A DNA stretch of 64,000 nt from Leifsonia shinshuensis. GTDB taxonomy: Bacteria; Actinomycetota; Actinomycetes; Actinomycetales; Microbacteriaceae. Positions 10,461-20,689 of this stretch are shown here, piece by piece (within the stretch, counting starts at the first letter, position 1; every line of letters starts with the position of its first letter). Position numbers and translations under genes: made by a program. The notes beneath the pieces were generated by a model that saw nothing but the letters and a program-made list of their open reading frames with translations, was not told the DNA's origin and ran no database searches. The stretch is taken from NCBI RefSeq assembly GCF_022606355.1, contig NZ_JAHHZQ010000001.1:186001-250000 (forward strand), given 5' to 3'.

Positions 10461-12008
10461 ATGACCGACCTGACCAGGCTCTCCGCCTCGGCCCTCGCCG
10501 ACCTCCTCACCGCGGGCGAGGTCTCGTCCGTCGAGGCCACGCGCGCCCACCTCGACCGCATCGAGTCGGTGGACGCCGACGTGCACGCGTTCCTGCACGT
10601 CGCCGCCGAGAACGCGATCCGCACCGCTGCCGAGATCGACGGCCGCCGCGCGGCCGGCGACCCGCTGGGCGCGCTCGCGGGCGTCCCCGTCGCCATCAAA
10701 GACGTGCTGGCCACCCACGACATGCCGTCGACCTCCGGCTCGCGCATCCTCGAGGGCTGGATCCCGCCCTACGACGCGACGGTGGTCCGCAAGCTGCGCG
10801 AGGCCGACCTCGTACCGCTGGGCAAGACCAACATGGACGAGTTCGCGATGGGCTCCTCCACCGAGCACTCGGCGTACGGCCCGACCCGCAACCCGTGGGA
10901 TCTCGAGCGGATCCCCGGCGGCTCCGGCGGCGGCAGCGCCGCGGCGGTGTCCGCGTTCGAGGCGCCGTTCGCGCTCGGCTCCGACACCGGCGGCTCGATC
11001 CGTCAGCCGGCCGCCGTCACCGGCTCCGTCGGCGTCAAGCCGACCTACGGAGGCGTCAGCCGGTACGGCGCGATCGCGCTGGCGAGCTCGCTCGACCAGG
11101 TCGGTCCGGTGTCCCGCACCGTTCTCGACGCCGGCCTGCTGCACGATGTGATCGCGGGTCACGATCCGTTCGACTCCACGTCGCTGACCGACACCTGGCC
11201 GTCGATGGCCGACGCCGCCCGCGCGGGCCTGCGCGACGACGCGCTGCGCGGCGTCCGCGTCGGTGTGGTCCGCGAGCTCAACGGCGAGGGCTTCCAGGCC
11301 GGCGTCAAGCAGCGCTTCGACGAAGCGCTGGCGCTCCTGCAGGGCGCGGGCGCCGAGATCGTCGAGGTCGCTGCCCCGAGCTTCGAGTACGCGGTGGCGG
11401 CGTACTACCTGATTCTCCCGGCCGAGGCCTCCAGCAACCTGGCACGCTTCGACTCGGTGCGGTTCGGTCTGCGGGTGAACCCCGAGGAGGGCCCGGTCAC
11501 GGTCGAGCGCGTGATGGCCGCGACCCGCGACGCCGGCTTCGGCACCGAGGTCAAGCGCCGCATCATCCTCGGCACCTACGCGTTGAGCGCGGGCTACTAC
11601 GACGCTTACTACGGCTCGGCGCAGAAGGTCCGCACGCTCATCCAGCGAGACTTCTCCGCCGCCTTCGAGAAGGTGGACGTGCTGGTCAGCCCGAGCGCAC
11701 CCACCACCGCGTTCAGGTTCGGCGAGAAGCTCGCGGACCCGATGGCGATGTACCTCAACGACATCACCACGATCCCGGCGAACCTCGCCGGAGTGCCCGG
11801 CATGGGCCTGCCGATCGGCCTGGCCCCGGAGGACGGCCTCCCGGTCGGCATGCAGCTGATGGCCCCGGCGCGGGCCGACGCACGGCTGTACACGATCGGT
11901 GCGGCGCTGGAGCGGCTGCTGGAGCAGCAATGGGGCGGCCCCCTGCTCAGCCAGGCGCCCGACCTGAGCGCCACCGAGATGTTCGCGAGCGAAGAGGGAG
12001 CAGTCTGA
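10461..12008 (+). CDS. gatA: Asp-tRNA(Asn)/Glu-tRNA(Gln) amidotransferase subunit A
   Basis: 515 aa with the amidase-signature fold. The Ser-cisSer-Lys triad is visible: K80 in VPVAIKD, S155 in PGGSGGGS and nucleophile S179 in [11 protein letters not shown]. It releases ammonia from glutamine and channels it to GatB. It starts at ATG 10461 after a GAGGAGCG Shine-Dalgarno region and its TGA overlaps the gatB ATG by one base (TGATG). Confidence 0.96.
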   Translation: MTDLTRLSASALADLLTAGEVSSVEATRAHLDRIESVDADVHAFLHVAAENAIRTAAEIDGRRAAGDPLGALAGVPVAIKDVLATHDMPSTSGSRILEGWIPPYDATVVRKLREADLVPLGKTNMDEFAMGSSTEHSAYGPTRNPWDLERIPGGSGGGSAAAVSAFEAPFALGSDTGGSIRQPAAVTGSVGVKPTYGGVSRYGAIALASSLDQVGPVSRTVLDAGLLHDVIAGHDPFDSTSLTDTWPSMADAARAGLRDDALRGVRVGVVRELNGEGFQAGVKQRFDEALALLQGAGAEIVEVAAPSFEYAVAAYYLILPAEASSNLARFDSVRFGLRVNPEEGPVTVERVMAATRDAGFGTEVKRRIILGTYALSAGYYDAYYGSAQKVRTLIQRDFSAAFEKVDVLVSPSAPTTAFRFGEKLADPMAMYLNDITTIPANLAGVPGMGLPIGLAPEDGLPVGMQLMAPARADARLYTIGAALERLLEQQWGGPLLSQAPDLSATEMFASEEGAV

Positions 12009-13507
12009 TGGCCAAAGCTCAGCTGATGGATTACGACAAGGCCCTCGAGCTGTTCGAGCCCGTGCTCGGCTTCGAGGTGCACGTCGAGCTGAACACGGCG
12101 ACCAAGATGTTCTGCGGCTGCGCCAACGAGTTCGGCTCCGGCGCGAACACGAACACCTGCCCGACCTGCCTCGGGCTGCCCGGCGGCCTGCCGCAGGTCA
12201 ATGAGAAGGCGATCGAGTCGAGCATCCGGCTCGGGCTGGCCCTCGGCTGCGACATCGCGGAGTCGAGCAGGTTCGCGCGCAAGAACTACTTCTACCCGGA
12301 TCTGGCGAAGAACTTCCAGACGTCCCAGTACGACGAGCCGATCGCCCACGACGGCGCCGTGACCATCGAGCTGGAGAACGGACGGGAGCTGCGCATCGAG
12401 ATCGAGCGCGCGCACATGGAGGAGGACGCGGGCAAGCTCACCCACATCGGTGGTGCGACCGGCCGCATCCAGGGCGCCGACCACTCGCTCGTCGACTTCA
12501 ACCGCGGCGGCGTGCCCCTCGTCGAGATCGTCACCAAGATGATCGAGGGCGCGGAGGGCGATGCGCCGGAGGTCGGCCGCACGTACGTGCGCGCCATCCG
12601 CGATCTGGTCAAGGCGCTCGGCGTCTCCAACGCGCGCATGGAGGAGGGCAACGTCCGCTGCGACGCGAACGTCTCGCTCCGCCGTCGTGGCTCGTCCGAG
12701 CTGGGCACCCGCACCGAGACGAAGAACGTCAACTCGCTGCGATCGATCGAGCGCGCTGTGCGCTACGAGATCCAGCGGCAGGCCGCGATCCTCGAGGCCG
12801 GCGGCACGATCGTGCAGGAGACCCGGCACTGGCACGAGGACACGGGGACGACCTCTGCCGGCCGGCCGAAGTCCGACGCCGACGACTACCGGTACTTCCC
12901 GGAGCCCGACCTGGTGCCGGTCGCGCCGAGCCGCGAGTGGGTGGAGGAGCTGCGGGGCACGCTTCCGGAGGCTCCGGCCGCTCGTCGCAAGCGGCTCACC
13001 GCCGAGTGGGGCTTCACCGCACTCGAGTTCCAGGACGTGGACAACGCCGAGCTGCTCGATGAGCTGGAGGCGACCATCGCCGCCGGCGCCACCCCGGCGG
13101 CCGCGCGCAAATGGTGGACCGGCGAGATCGCCCGCCTCGCCAACGCGCAGGGCGTCCCTGCCGGAACGCTGGTGAGCCCGCAGCACGTCGCCGAGCTGGC
13201 CGCCCTGGTCGAGGCCGGGACCCTCACCGACCGCCTGGCCCGCCAGGTGCTCGAAGGGGTCGTGGCCGGCGAAGGCGCCCCGCAAGAGGTGGTCGACGCC
13301 CGCGGGCTCGCGGTCGTCTCGGACGACGGTGCGCTGATCGCGGCGATCGACGAGGCGCTGGCCGCCCAGCCGGACGTGCTGGAGAAGATCCGCGACGGCA
13401 AGGTGCAGGCCGCCGGCGCCGTGATCGGCGCGGTGATGAAGGCCATGAAGGGCCAGGCCGACGCCGCCCGCGTGCGCGAGCTGGTGCTGGAGCGCGCCTC
13501 CCAGTGA
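12008..13507 (+). CDS. gatB: Asp-tRNA(Asn)/Glu-tRNA(Gln) amidotransferase subunit B
   Basis: 499 aa from ATG 12008. It opens with the GatB core [19 protein letters not shown] and contains [12 protein letters not shown], the DYNRGG-equivalent [15 protein letters not shown], and [13 protein letters not shown], ending in the YqeY-like tail domain (about 390-499). It phosphorylates the misacylated glutamate or aspartate on tRNA and adds ammonia from GatA. It is coupled to gatA and overlaps the following GNAT by 4 bp (GTGA). Confidence 0.96.
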   Translation: MAKAQLMDYDKALELFEPVLGFEVHVELNTATKMFCGCANEFGSGANTNTCPTCLGLPGGLPQVNEKAIESSIRLGLALGCDIAESSRFARKNYFYPDLAKNFQTSQYDEPIAHDGAVTIELENGRELRIEIERAHMEEDAGKLTHIGGATGRIQGADHSLVDFNRGGVPLVEIVTKMIEGAEGDAPEVGRTYVRAIRDLVKALGVSNARMEEGNVRCDANVSLRRRGSSELGTRTETKNVNSLRSIERAVRYEIQRQAAILEAGGTIVQETRHWHEDTGTTSAGRPKSDADDYRYFPEPDLVPVAPSREWVEELRGTLPEAPAARRKRLTAEWGFTALEFQDVDNAELLDELEATIAAGATPAAARKWWTGEIARLANAQGVPAGTLVSPQHVAELAALVEAGTLTDRLARQVLEGVVAGEGAPQEVVDARGLAVVSDDGALIAAIDEALAAQPDVLEKIRDGKVQAAGAVIGAVMKAMKGQADAARVRELVLERASQ

Positions 13508-14040
13508 CCGTGACGGTCGAACGGGTCACCGACGCGAGCGCTGCCGCAACCGCGGCGGCGCTCGCGCCCGTCCTGATCGACGCGGTCGCCTCGGGAGCGA
13601 GCGTCGGCTGGGTCGAGCCTCCGACGCCGGAGGAGGCCACGGCCTGGTGGTCCGCCCTCTTCGGCGACCCCGCCGCAGAGACGTGGGTCGCCGGCGACGG
13701 CGAGCGCGCCCTCGGGACGATCACCCTGGTGCGCGCCTCCAAACGCAACGGCCCGCATCGCGCCGAAGTGGTCAAGCTGATGGTGCACCGCGACGCGCGC
13801 GGCCGCGGCATCGCCCCCGCCCTGATGGCGGAGCTCGAGGAGTACGCCGCCGCAGCCGGACTGAACCTGCTCGTCCTCGACACCGAGACCGGCAGCCTGG
13901 CCGAATCGCTGTACACGCGCTGGGGCTGGCAGACGGTCGGAGGCATCCCCGACTACGCGATCAGCCCGTCCGGTGCGCTCGGCGGCACGACGATCATGTA
14001 CAAGCGGCTTCGGCTCGAAGCGGGGGAACGCGCGCGCTAG
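13504..14040 (+). CDS. GNAT-family N-acetyltransferase
   Basis: 178 aa starting at GTG 13504 inside the gatB stop; a second GTG at 13510 is possible. GNAT motif A is clear: [24 protein letters not shown] (the RGRGIA loop binds acetyl-CoA pyrophosphate), followed by the motif B segment [13 protein letters not shown]. The acceptor substrate cannot be told from sequence. Translational coupling makes it a fixed member of the gatCAB transcript, which is likely linkage rather than function. Confidence 0.85.
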   Translation: MTVTVERVTDASAAATAAALAPVLIDAVASGASVGWVEPPTPEEATAWWSALFGDPAAETWVAGDGERALGTITLVRASKRNGPHRAEVVKLMVHRDARGRGIAPALMAELEEYAAAAGLNLLVLDTETGSLAESLYTRWGWQTVGGIPDYAISPSGALGGTTIMYKRLRLEAGERAR

Positions 14041-14043
14041 CCT
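14038..14043 (+). promoter_or_regulatory. -10 box of the YbaK-like gene (leaderless)
   Basis: TAGCCT overlaps the TAG stop of the GNAT gene and lies 6 nt before ATG 14050. Confidence 0.45.
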
Positions 14044-14049
14044 AGGCGC

Positions 14050-14625
14050 ATGGGCGTCTTCACTCTCGGCGGGCTGACAACCACCCCGGCCTCCTCCCGC
14101 ACCGAACTGCTCGCACCGGCCACGCTGGCAGCGCTGACCGCTCTCGGCTGGCTCGACGAGGTGGGCATCGTGGAGATCGACCCGGACGTCTCCGACACCG
14201 CCGCGACGCAGGAGCGGTTCGGGCTGGAGGCCGACACGCTGGCCAACTGTGTGGTCGTCGGCGGAAAGCGCGAGGGCGTCGAACGGATCGCGGCCTGCGT
14301 CGTGCTCGCGACGACGCGCGCCGACGTGAACAACACCGTCAAGCGCCTCCTCGACGTCCGCAAGGCCTCCTTCCTGCCCATGGATCGTGCGGTGGAGCTC
14401 ACCGGCATGGAATACGGCGGCATCACCCCGATCGGTCTTCCGGAGGAGTGGCCGCTGCTCGTGGACTCCCGCGTCGTCGCCGACGGGGTCGTCGTGATCA
14501 TCGGCTCCGGCGTCCGTCGATCGAAGATCCTGCTTCCCGGGAGGCTGCTGGGCGATCTCCCGTCGGCGCGCGTGATCGACGGTCTCGGTCTCGCCGCGCA
14601 CGCGGAGACCCGGCCTCCGGAATGA
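14050..14625 (+). CDS. YbaK/prolyl-tRNA-synthetase-associated domain protein
   Basis: 191 aa. The central part carries the YbaK-fold core: LANCVVVGGKREGVERIAACVVLATTR, a conserved lysine in VRKASFLPMDRAVELTG, and the MEYGGITPIGLPEEWPLLVD loop that lines the editing pocket. It is therefore a probable trans-editing deacylase of misacylated tRNA, diverged from the ybaK-like gene at 977-1474. TAGCCT (14038-14043) lies 6 nt before ATG 14050, indicating a leaderless promoter. It overlaps the MpaB-like gene by ATGA. Confidence 0.75.
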   Translation: MGVFTLGGLTTTPASSRTELLAPATLAALTALGWLDEVGIVEIDPDVSDTAATQERFGLEADTLANCVVVGGKREGVERIAACVVLATTRADVNNTVKRLLDVRKASFLPMDRAVELTGMEYGGITPIGLPEEWPLLVDSRVVADGVVVIIGSGVRRSKILLPGRLLGDLPSARVIDGLGLAAHAETRPPE

Positions 14626-15548
14626 CCGGAGCGGCCGTCGACCGCCTCCTCGGCCCGGTGCGGTCGCATCTGATCGAGACGCTCTCCGGACGTTCCGATC
14701 GGGTCCCCGCCTGGATCCTGCGGCTCGAAGACGGGGAGGACGAAGGCTTCTTCCCCGCGGGAGGCGCTGCGTGGACGGTGCACGGCGGTATGCCGACCCT
14801 CGTCGCCGGTGTGCGAGCCCTCCTGCTGCAGGCGCTGCATCCCGGAGCGCTGGCCGGCGTGCGCGAGCACTCGCGCTACCGGGAGGATCCGCTGGGTCGG
14901 CTGGCCGGCACCATCCAGTGGATCCACACCGTCACGTTCGGCAGCCGCGCGCAGGCGATCGCCGGATCGGAGCTGGTGACGTCGCTGCACGAGCGCGTGC
15001 GGGGCAGCTTTGCGGACGGACACGGCGTGACCCGACCCTACGCGGCGAACGATCCCGAGCTCGCCGCCTGGGTGCACCTGGCGTTCACCGACGCGTTCCT
15101 CACGGCCCACGAGCGCTGGGGGTCGCCGATCCCGGGCGGTGCGGACGGGTACGTGGCGGAGTGGGCTAAGGCTGCGGAGCTGATGGGCGTCGACGACCCG
15201 CCGCGGAGCGCGGCCGACCTGCGCTCGCGCATCGAGGCGGTGACGGAGGCGGGGGAGTTGCGGGGCGGGGCGGACGTCGAGGAGATCGTGCGGTTCATCC
15301 GGCGCGCGCCCCTGCGGCGTACGCTGCGCCCGTCGTACCGGATCCTGTTCCGCGCGGCCGTGTCCACTTTGGAACCGCGGCACCGGGCGCTGCTCGGACT
15401 GCCCGCTGTCGACCGGCTGCCTGTCCAGCGCGCGACGACGATCGTCCTCTCCGGGGCGCAGCTCCTGCTCGGGCCGCAGACGCAGGCGGAGCTGGCGGCC
15501 CGCCGCCGGCTGGCGCGGCTCGACGGCACCGGCCGCTCGGCGGCCTGA
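14622..15548 (+). CDS. Oxygenase MpaB-like (DUF2236) protein
   Basis: 308 aa starting at ATG 14622, overlapping the previous stop. The family signature is visible: LLLQALHPGALAGVREHSRYREDPLGRLAGTIQWIHTVTFGSRAQA, then WVHLAFTDAFLTAHERWG. This is the region that coordinates haem b in the MpaB/latex-clearing-protein superfamily (family knowledge). The substrate is unknown. Coupling with the YbaK-like gene seems organisational. Confidence 0.7.
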   Translation: MTGAAVDRLLGPVRSHLIETLSGRSDRVPAWILRLEDGEDEGFFPAGGAAWTVHGGMPTLVAGVRALLLQALHPGALAGVREHSRYREDPLGRLAGTIQWIHTVTFGSRAQAIAGSELVTSLHERVRGSFADGHGVTRPYAANDPELAAWVHLAFTDAFLTAHERWGSPIPGGADGYVAEWAKAAELMGVDDPPRSAADLRSRIEAVTEAGELRGGADVEEIVRFIRRAPLRRTLRPSYRILFRAAVSTLEPRHRALLGLPAVDRLPVQRATTIVLSGAQLLLGPQTQAELAARRRLARLDGTGRSAA

Positions 15549-15652
15549 GTCCTCTCGCAGATTTCGGGCGGTCCGGAAACACCGACTCGGAGCTACGCTG
15601 TGCTCCGGTGGCCCGTTCACCGGTGAGCGGACCCGAGTCACCGGAGGTTGTC

Positions 15653-17410
15653 ATGACATCCACCAGTTCATCCGCCACGGACGAAGCGGGCAACAAGGGC
15701 CTGAAGGGCGGTGCGCTCGGCCTGGTGTCGAGCGTCGTCGTCGGAGTGGCCTCCACGGCACCCGCCTACAGTCTGGCCGCGAGCCTCGGCTTCATCGTCG
15801 TCGGCGGGACGCTCGCCGCGGGCGTGAGGGCGCCGGGCATCGTGCTGCTGGCATTCATCCCGATGTATCTGATCGCCGTCGCCTACCAGGAGCTCAACAA
15901 GGCGGAGCCCGACTGCGGCACGACCTTCACCTGGGCCGCGCGCGCCTTCGGACCCATCACCGGCTGGATGGGAGGCTGGGGCATCGTCATCGCCGACATC
16001 ATCGTGATGTCGAACCTCGCGCAGATCGCCGGCAGTTACACCTTCACCTTCATCGGCGGGTTCGGGCTGCCGGGGGTGGCGGCGCTTGCGAACGAGCCCT
16101 TCGCGGTCACCATCGCGGGTCTGGTCTGGATCGCCCTGATGACGTGGATCTGCTACCGCGGCATCGAAGTGTCCGCGCGTGTGCAGTACGTGCTCCTCGC
16201 GTTCGAGGTCGTCATCCTGATCTTCTTCGCCGTGTTCGCCCTGGTGAAGGTGTACAGCGGCCACGCCGAGCCGTACTCGCTCATCCCGCAGTGGTCGTGG
16301 TTCAACCCGTTCCCGCTCGACTTCGGCCAGACGGTCGCCCCGGCACTGCTGACCGCGATCTTCATCTACTGGGGCTGGGACACCGCGGTGTCGGTCAACG
16401 AGGAGACCAAGAACCCCGAGAAGACCCCGGGGCGCGCCGCCGTGATCAGCACGCTCCTCCTGCTGGCCACCTACGCGATCGTCACTGTCGCCACTGTGGC
16501 GTTCGCCGGAGTCGGAACCAAGGGGATCGGGCTCGCGAACCCCGCGAACTCCGGAGACGTCTTCTCGGCCATCGGCCCGACGCTCTTCGGGAGCGGGCCG
16601 GTCGGCGCCATCCTGATGACGCTGCTGGGCTTCTCGATCCTGACCTCCGCGTCGGCCTCGACGCAGACCACCATCCTGCCGACGGCGCGCACGACGCTCT
16701 CGATGGCGGTGTACAAGGCGATCCCCGAGAAGTTCGCGCGCATCCACCCGAAGTTCCTCACACCCACCTGGTCCACGATCGGCATGGGCCTGGTGTCGGC
16801 GCTCTTCTACCTCGCCTTCACCGCGATCAGCGTGTCCCTGCTCACCGCACTGATCGGATCCATCGGCCTGATGATCGCGTTCTACTACGGCCTCACCGGC
16901 TTCGCGTGCGTCTGGTACTACCACCGGACACTGTTCACGAGCTTCCGGCACGCGATCATGCGCGGGCTCTTCCCACTGCTCGGCGGGCTGATGCTCGTGG
17001 CCATCTTCATCTACGGTGTCATCCGCTTCTCGGAGCCCGACTGGCTGACCGACGCCAACGGGAAGAACGTGACCATATTCGGGATCGGGGCGGAGGCGGT
17101 CGTCGGGGTGGGCGGCATCCTCATCGGCGTCGTGCTCATGATCGTCTGGCGTCTCATCCGACCCGACTACTTCAAGGGGCTCACCCTGCCGCGGCAGAGC
17201 GACGACATCATCCTGGAGCCCGTGGCCGTCGGCGACGAGCTGCCCTTCGGCACGGCGGCGGCGCGCATCCCCGCCACCGTCATCGCTCCCGACTTCTCGA
17301 ACCTCCCGGAAGGACAGACGCCGGTCAATGCCGATACGCTCGAAGTCGTCGACGAGCCGTCGGACCTCCCGCCGGCCGATCCCGACCTTCCGCGGAAGGG
17401 GAGCGAGTGA
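15653..17410 (+). CDS. APC-superfamily amino-acid permease
   Basis: 585 aa from ATG 15653, with CCGGAGG 15641-15647 at good spacing; an upstream in-frame GTG at 15608 lacks a ribosome site. It has about 12 membrane segments beginning with LGLVSSVVVGVASTAPAYSLAASLGF (the unwound TM1 substrate helix of APC carriers) and a WGWDTAVSVNEETKNPEKTPGRA loop typical of amino-acid permeases. A hydrophilic tail of about 80 residues follows the last helix. It probably imports an amino acid or amine with protons. The stop overlaps the downstream thioesterase GTG. Confidence 0.85.
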   Translation: MTSTSSSATDEAGNKGLKGGALGLVSSVVVGVASTAPAYSLAASLGFIVVGGTLAAGVRAPGIVLLAFIPMYLIAVAYQELNKAEPDCGTTFTWAARAFGPITGWMGGWGIVIADIIVMSNLAQIAGSYTFTFIGGFGLPGVAALANEPFAVTIAGLVWIALMTWICYRGIEVSARVQYVLLAFEVVILIFFAVFALVKVYSGHAEPYSLIPQWSWFNPFPLDFGQTVAPALLTAIFIYWGWDTAVSVNEETKNPEKTPGRAAVISTLLLLATYAIVTVATVAFAGVGTKGIGLANPANSGDVFSAIGPTLFGSGPVGAILMTLLGFSILTSASASTQTTILPTARTTLSMAVYKAIPEKFARIHPKFLTPTWSTIGMGLVSALFYLAFTAISVSLLTALIGSIGLMIAFYYGLTGFACVWYYHRTLFTSFRHAIMRGLFPLLGGLMLVAIFIYGVIRFSEPDWLTDANGKNVTIFGIGAEAVVGVGGILIGVVLMIVWRLIRPDYFKGLTLPRQSDDIILEPVAVGDELPFGTAAARIPATVIAPDFSNLPEGQTPVNADTLEVVDEPSDLPPADPDLPRKGSE

Positions 17411-17898
17411 GCGAACGCAGCCGAACCGTCCACTGGGAGGATCCGGCGCCCGGGGTCGCCGTGATGCCGACGGTGAGCGGCCTGGACTACCTGCACAAGA
17501 TGATCGCAGGCGAGCTGCCGCCGCCGCCGATCGCCAGCCTGATGGGGATGACGCTGACGGAGGCGGAACCCGGCAGAGCGGTCTTCGTCTGCGAGCCGGA
17601 CGAGTCGCACTACAACCCGATCGGGACGGTGCACGGCGGACTGGTGTGCACGCTGCTCGACTCGGCGCTGGGCTGCGCGGTGCAGACCACGCTGGCGGCC
17701 GGACAGGGGTACACCTCGATCGAGATCAAGGTCAACTATCTGCGTCCGGTCTTCGCGACCAGCGGTCCGCTGACCTGCAGCGCCACGGTGACGAAGCCGG
17801 GCAACCGTGTCGCCTTCGCCGACGGCGTCGTCACCGACGGGACGGGGAAGACGGTCGCGACGGCGACCGGGTCGCTGCTGGTGTTCCCGATCGGGTGA
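17407..17898 (+). CDS. PaaI-type hotdog thioesterase
   Basis: 163 aa from GTG 17407, overlapping the permease stop by GTGA. The hotdog core shows YNPIGTVHGGLVCTLLDSALGCAV, where HGG and the following Asp are the catalytic site of the PaaI class, and the strand IEIKVNYLRPV. It should hydrolyse acyl- or aryl-CoA thioesters in the cytoplasm; the natural substrate is not predictable. The convergent acyl-CoA ligase gene ends only 24 bp away. Confidence 0.85.
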   Translation: MSERSRTVHWEDPAPGVAVMPTVSGLDYLHKMIAGELPPPPIASLMGMTLTEAEPGRAVFVCEPDESHYNPIGTVHGGLVCTLLDSALGCAVQTTLAAGQGYTSIEIKVNYLRPVFATSGPLTCSATVTKPGNRVAFADGVVTDGTGKTVATATGSLLVFPIG

Positions 17899-17905
17899 GC
17901 AGACC

Positions 17906-17917
17906 CCTCGGCCGAGG
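17906..17917. terminator. 12-bp palindrome between convergent genes
   Basis: CCTCGGCCGAGG lies in the 24-bp gap between the thioesterase and acyl-CoA ligase stops. It could serve both strands as a weak terminator. Confidence 0.3.
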
Positions 17918-17922
17918 TCGCG

Positions 17923-19623
17923 TTAGGCCTGCCCCTGCTTCGCGGCCAGCAGCTGGTCGCGCACCCTGCGGCGGATCACCTTGCCGACGATGCTGCGCGG
18001 CAGCTCGTCGACCTGCACGACGCGCTTCGGAACCTTGTAGGCGGTCAGACAGTCGCGGCCGAAGGCGCGGATCGCCTCCTCGTCGAACGACGCTCCCGGC
18101 TCCATGACGACCGCGGCCACCACGTCCTCGCCGCCGCGGCGGTGCGGGAGGCCGACCACGGCGACGTCGGCGACGCCCTCGAACCCGCGCAGGGCGTCCT
18201 CCACCTCGGTCGGCGAGACGTTGAAGCCGCCGGTGACGATGAGCTCCTTGATGCGGTCGACGATGCGGACGAAGCCGTCGGAGTCCATCGTGACGATGTC
18301 GCCGGTGCGGAACCAGCCGTCCTTCGTGAAGACCTTGGCGGTCTCGTCCGTCTTACGCCAGTAGCCCGAGAAGACCTGGGGGCCGCGGGCGAGGAGTTCG
18401 CCCTCCTCGCCGAACGCGCGGTCGGTGTCCGGATCGTCCGGGTCGACCACGCGCAGCTCCGTCCCCGGCAGCGCGAGGCCGACGGTGCCGGCCCGCCGCG
18501 TCGCACCCACCGGATTCGCCATCAGCACGGGCGAGCACTCCGAGAGCCCGTAGCCCTCGACGAGGTACCCGCCGGTCTTGGACTCCCAGAGGTCGACGAT
18601 CGACTGCGGCAGGCTCATGGCGCCCGAGATCGCGATGTCGATTCCCGAGAGGGAGACCCTGCGCTTCTCGGCGGCCTGCACCAGCCGTTCGTAGATGGGA
18701 GGCACGGCCGGCAGGAAGGTGGCCGGGTGCTTCTTCACGACATCGAGCACCAGGTCGGGGTCGAACTTGGGGAACAGGACCAGCCGGGAGCCCATGCTCA
18801 TCGCGAAGGTCAGGCAGAGGGTGAGCCCGTAGGCGTGGAAGAGGGGCAGCACGGCGTAGACGACCGAGGTGCCGCGCTCGATGGTCGGCACCCAGGCCCT
18901 GGCCTGCGCCGCGTTCACCGCGAGGTTCAGGTGGGAGAGCATGACGCCCTTCGGCAGTCCGGTGGTCCCGCTCGTGTACTGGATGAGCGCGAGGTCGTCA
19001 CGCTCCGGGCGCGGCACGGAGGCCTTCAGCCGCCGCGAGGCGACGAGGGACTCCCAGGTGATGGTGCCGGAGACCTTCGCCGTGAGCTGCTCGCGGGCCT
19101 TGCGGGCGGCGGGCACAGGGAGGCGCAGCGCGAACCGCTTGCCCGCGGGCATGCCGCGGGTGATGTCGACCGAGATGATCGTCGTCACGCCGAGGTCGGC
19201 CGGCAGGTCTTGCACGGTGCGGGCGACCTTGTCCCAGACGATCGCGACCGTGGCACCGTGGTCCTCGAACTGGTGCCGCAGCTCGCGGGGCGTGTACAGC
19301 GGGTTGTGCTCGACGATGACGGCGCCGAGCCGGAGCGCCGCGTAGAAGGCCACGACGTGCTGCGGACAGTTCGGCAGCACCAGCGCCACACGGTCGCCCT
19401 TGCGCACACCGCGCTTGCGCAGCCCTTCGGCCGCCCGGGCGATCTGTTCGCCGAGTTCGGCGTAGGTGGTCGTCGCGCCGAAGAACTCCAGGGCGACGTG
19501 CTTGCCGTATGTCGCGACCGAGGCGTCGATGAGATGCGCGAGCGATCCCTCCGGCAGGTCGATGTCGTCTGGCACGTCCGGCGCGTAGCCGGCGACCCAC
19601 GGGCGATCGCTGTAGATGCTCAC
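17923..19623 (-). CDS. Long-chain fatty-acid--CoA ligase (AMP-forming)
   Basis: 566 aa. GTG 19623 (opening SIYSDRPW) is chosen because TAGGAT ends 8 nt upstream; GTG 19629 is an alternative. The ANL signature P-loop YTSGTTGLPKG is at about 216-226; the YGLSECSP A5 motif, GDIVTMDSDGFVRIVDRIKELI hinge region (A7-A8) and the C-terminal lysine in PRSIVGKVIRR (A10) are all present. It activates fatty acids to acyl-CoA for lipid synthesis or beta-oxidation, as a soluble or membrane-associated enzyme. Confidence 0.9.
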   Translation of the reverse strand: MSIYSDRPWVAGYAPDVPDDIDLPEGSLAHLIDASVATYGKHVALEFFGATTTYAELGEQIARAAEGLRKRGVRKGDRVALVLPNCPQHVVAFYAALRLGAVIVEHNPLYTPRELRHQFEDHGATVAIVWDKVARTVQDLPADLGVTTIISVDITRGMPAGKRFALRLPVPAARKAREQLTAKVSGTITWESLVASRRLKASVPRPERDDLALIQYTSGTTGLPKGVMLSHLNLAVNAAQARAWVPTIERGTSVVYAVLPLFHAYGLTLCLTFAMSMGSRLVLFPKFDPDLVLDVVKKHPATFLPAVPPIYERLVQAAEKRRVSLSGIDIAISGAMSLPQSIVDLWESKTGGYLVEGYGLSECSPVLMANPVGATRRAGTVGLALPGTELRVVDPDDPDTDRAFGEEGELLARGPQVFSGYWRKTDETAKVFTKDGWFRTGDIVTMDSDGFVRIVDRIKELIVTGGFNVSPTEVEDALRGFEGVADVAVVGLPHRRGGEDVVAAVVMEPGASFDEEAIRAFGRDCLTAYKVPKRVVQVDELPRSIVGKVIRRRVRDQLLAAKQGQA

Positions 19624-19631
19624 GGTCACAG

Positions 19632-19637
19632 ATCCTA
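19632..19637 (-). promoter_or_regulatory. -10 box of the acyl-CoA ligase gene
   Basis: TAGGAT on the minus strand, 8 nt before GTG 19623; consistent with a leaderless mRNA. Confidence 0.45.
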
Positions 19638-19649
19638 CGGGCCGGGGCG

Positions 19650-20315
19650 TCAGTCGGCCTGCGCCGGCTCGCGAACGGCTTCCTCGATGGGTGTGTCGCC
19701 GGAGACGGCCTCCCACGTGCGGCCGATCGTGGCGGGCTCCCCGAGGCAGGCGACGATGAGGCGTGCCACGTCCTCGCGCGGGATATCGCCGCGCGGAACG
19801 CTCTCCCCGAGGCGGACGCGGCCGGTCCCGTCATCGAAGGTGAGGCGCCCGGGGCGCAGGATGGTCCAGTCCAGGCCGGAGGACCGCAGCTCGGCGTCCG
19901 CGTCGCGCTTCGCGTCGACGTACGCGCGCCACTGGGGGTCGGCATCCGGCTGTACGGGGGAGTCCACACCCCACGCGCTCACCTGGATGAAGCGGCGGAT
20001 GCCGGCGCGCGCCGCGGCGTCCGCCGACTTCACGGATCCGGCGTAGTCCACGGTCCGCTTGCGCTCGACACCGGAGCCCGCGCCGGCGCCCGCCGTGAAC
20101 ACGACGGCGTCGCAGCCGGCGATCGCCTGCGCGATCGCCTCGGGGTCGGCCTGCTCGATGTCGAGCACCACGCCCTCCCCGCCGAGCCGGTAGACGTCCT
20201 CGGCGTGCTCGTCGGCGCGGACGACGCCGACGAAGTCGTCTCCGTCGTCATAGAGCACCCGCATGAGCTGCTGGGCGACCTTTCCGTGGGCTCCGATGAT
20301 CGCGACTCGAGACAT
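19650..20315 (-). CDS. NAD(P)-binding SDR/NmrA-like protein
   Basis: 221 aa from ATG 20315. A Rossmann N-terminus VAIIGAHGKVAQQLMRVL (glycine-rich GxxGxxA variant) is followed by VVFTAGAGAGSG and a YxxxK-like YVDAKRDADAELRSSGLDWTILRPG stretch. This is the atypical SDR (YwnB/YhfK-like) class that senses or reduces small metabolites. It is divergent from the small membrane-protein gene at 20401. Confidence 0.8.
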   Translation of the reverse strand: MSRVAIIGAHGKVAQQLMRVLYDDGDDFVGVVRADEHAEDVYRLGGEGVVLDIEQADPEAIAQAIAGCDAVVFTAGAGAGSGVERKRTVDYAGSVKSADAAARAGIRRFIQVSAWGVDSPVQPDADPQWRAYVDAKRDADAELRSSGLDWTILRPGRLTFDDGTGRVRLGESVPRGDIPREDVARLIVACLGEPATIGRTWEAVSGDTPIEEAVREPAQAD

Positions 20316-20387
20316 GACTCCATCTTGCCCCTGTTGCGGCTGGTCCGCTGACGGCGAACGTTCCCGAGCCGGACGAGCGGGATGCGC

Positions 20388-20393
20388 TAGCGT
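20388..20393 (+). promoter_or_regulatory. -10 box of the 20401 gene (leaderless)
   Basis: TAGCGT lies 7 nt before ATG 20401, with no ribosome site between. Confidence 0.5.
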
Positions 20394-20400
20394 CATCACC

Positions 20401-20688
20401 ATGACCGCACTGCTCGAGTTCGTCGCGCGCCTTCTGGCGTTCGCGCCCTCGAGCGCGTCCGGCCTCGTGGCCCTCGCCGGCCTCGCCGGAGCGATCGGGC
20501 TGGTCGCGGTCGTCGCGACCGCCGCCGTGCGCTCCGTGGCGGCGTTGGCGGCCTCCCTGCGTGTTCGTGCCGTCTGGTCGAATCCGCTGCAGCCGACCGC
20601 CGGCTGGCTGCTCGAGAGTCAGGCCGATCCGGACGCCGACGGGCGCCCCCGCCCGCGAGCGCCGGGCATCCCCCTGCCGGTCGCGTAG
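20401..20688 (+). CDS. Small membrane protein of unknown function preceding yidC paralogue
   Basis: 95 aa. One long hydrophobic segment (about residues 15-48, SGLVALAGLAGAIGLVAVVATAAV) could form one or two helices, followed by a basic turn and a soluble proline/arginine-rich tail (PDADGRPRPRAPG). I do not recognise a function. The gene is followed by a YidC/Oxa1-type insertase 83 bp downstream, so a role beside that protein is reasonable but inferred. Confidence 0.65.
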   Translation: MTALLEFVARLLAFAPSSASGLVALAGLAGAIGLVAVVATAAVRSVAALAASLRVRAVWSNPLQPTAGWLLESQADPDADGRPRPRAPGIPLPVA

Positions 20689-20689
20689 C